Positions 63,880 to 64,000 of a stretch of DNA of 64,000 bases are shown here, piece by piece. The position numbers and the translations under genes were made by a program. The DNA comes from an uncultured Lachnospiraceae bacterium (lineage in GTDB: Bacteria > Bacillota > Clostridia > Lachnospirales > Lachnospiraceae). The number at the start of each line of letters is the position of its first letter. Position 1 is the first letter of the stretch. The notes under the pieces were generated by a model. The model saw only the letters and a program-made list of their open reading frames with translations. It made no database searches and was not told where the DNA came from. The DNA lies in the NCBI GenBank assembly GCA_902796595.1, contig CADBPM010000031.1, positions 17,486 to 81,485 on the forward strand. Reading direction: 5' to 3'.

Positions 63880-64000
63880 GTTCGCTGCGGAACACAAACA
63901 AAACCACAGAGAACAAAACAAAGAACTTTGACAACTGAACAGTGAGACAATCTTGAAAAGCTTTGAGATAAAAATAAGAACGATGCTTAAGAAATTAAGC
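63880..64000 (+). other. rRNA operon leader (partial)
   Basis: Runs from the predicted start of transcription to the window edge. TTTGACAACTGAACAGTG (from about 63928) is a phrase I associate with pre-rRNA leader and spacer sequences in Firmicutes. No mature rRNA sequence is seen yet. Confidence 0.6.

Overview
The window looks like core chromosome of a Lachnospiraceae-type Clostridium relative (Firmicutes, Clostridia, low-to-mid GC). Evidence: Gram-positive style ribosome-binding sites and frequent GTG/TTG starts, a SCIFF peptide with its radical SAM maturase, a CIRCE operator, an XpaC/TelA pair, ThiT, and small families I associate with this group (DUF4250, DUF5721, the 'endosialidase-like' protein). 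No phage, plasmid, insertion sequence or CRISPR array was seen. Gene assignments come from reading the translations; no database search was run.

Layout. 0-6 kb: end of a nucleoside kinase, tgt, yajC, RNase P RNA (minus strand) and xpaC-telA. 6-13.3 kb: purine block with guaB, a PurO-type IMP cyclohydrolase and a stand-alone AICAR formyltransferase, then purE-purM-purN-purD. 13.4-16.9 kb: a small membrane protein and a phosphorelay cluster whose hybrid kinase is broken by an internal deletion, followed by REC-GGDEF and HPt proteins. 17-29.7 kb: a cell-surface glucosaminidase-like protein, an anchored cohesin-like protein, clpC, a small protein, radA, topB, a lone acyltransferase domain, a cyclodeaminase-like protein, folD and a PHP phosphoesterase. 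29.7-33.6 kb: scfA-scfB and a fused secDF. 33.8-42.9 kb: MATE exporter, tRNA-Trp, an orphan gene, a Uup-type ABC-F protein, TraX-like protein, degenerate HAD protein, acetyltransferase, DUF4250, DegV, pyk, tRNA-Thr. 43-52.9 kb: purL, a LysR regulator with a class A PBP, YigZ, DUF5721, galE. 53-64 kb: htpG under CIRCE, a second ABC-F protein, thiT, an L,D-transpeptidase (minus), a glycosyltransferase, Rrf2 regulator, mnmA, rqcH-like gene, a Cys-rich membrane protein, and the promoter and leader of an rRNA operon whose 16S gene begins beyond the window.

How the genes connect. The de novo purine pathway is spread over three transcription units (guaB block, purEMND, purL), with folD and the cyclodeaminase-like gene supplying one-carbon chemistry. 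Cell-wall growth (PBP, L,D-transpeptidase, glucosaminidase), protein quality control (ClpC, HtpG, RqcH) and secretion (YajC, SecDF) are well represented.

The most unusual content is non-coding. Four families of dispersed structured elements sit beside housekeeping genes: (1) an exactly 53-nt H-type pseudoknot ending in a Shine-Dalgarno sequence, present four times just upstream of four unrelated start codons, with covarying stems; (2) alternating two-type hairpin arrays directly before purE and pyk; (3) a ~97-nt two-hairpin repeat that supplies stop codons to two genes; (4) a twin-hairpin repeat ending CAATAA in the first 6 kb. The pseudoknot family is the best candidate for an undescribed regulatory system.
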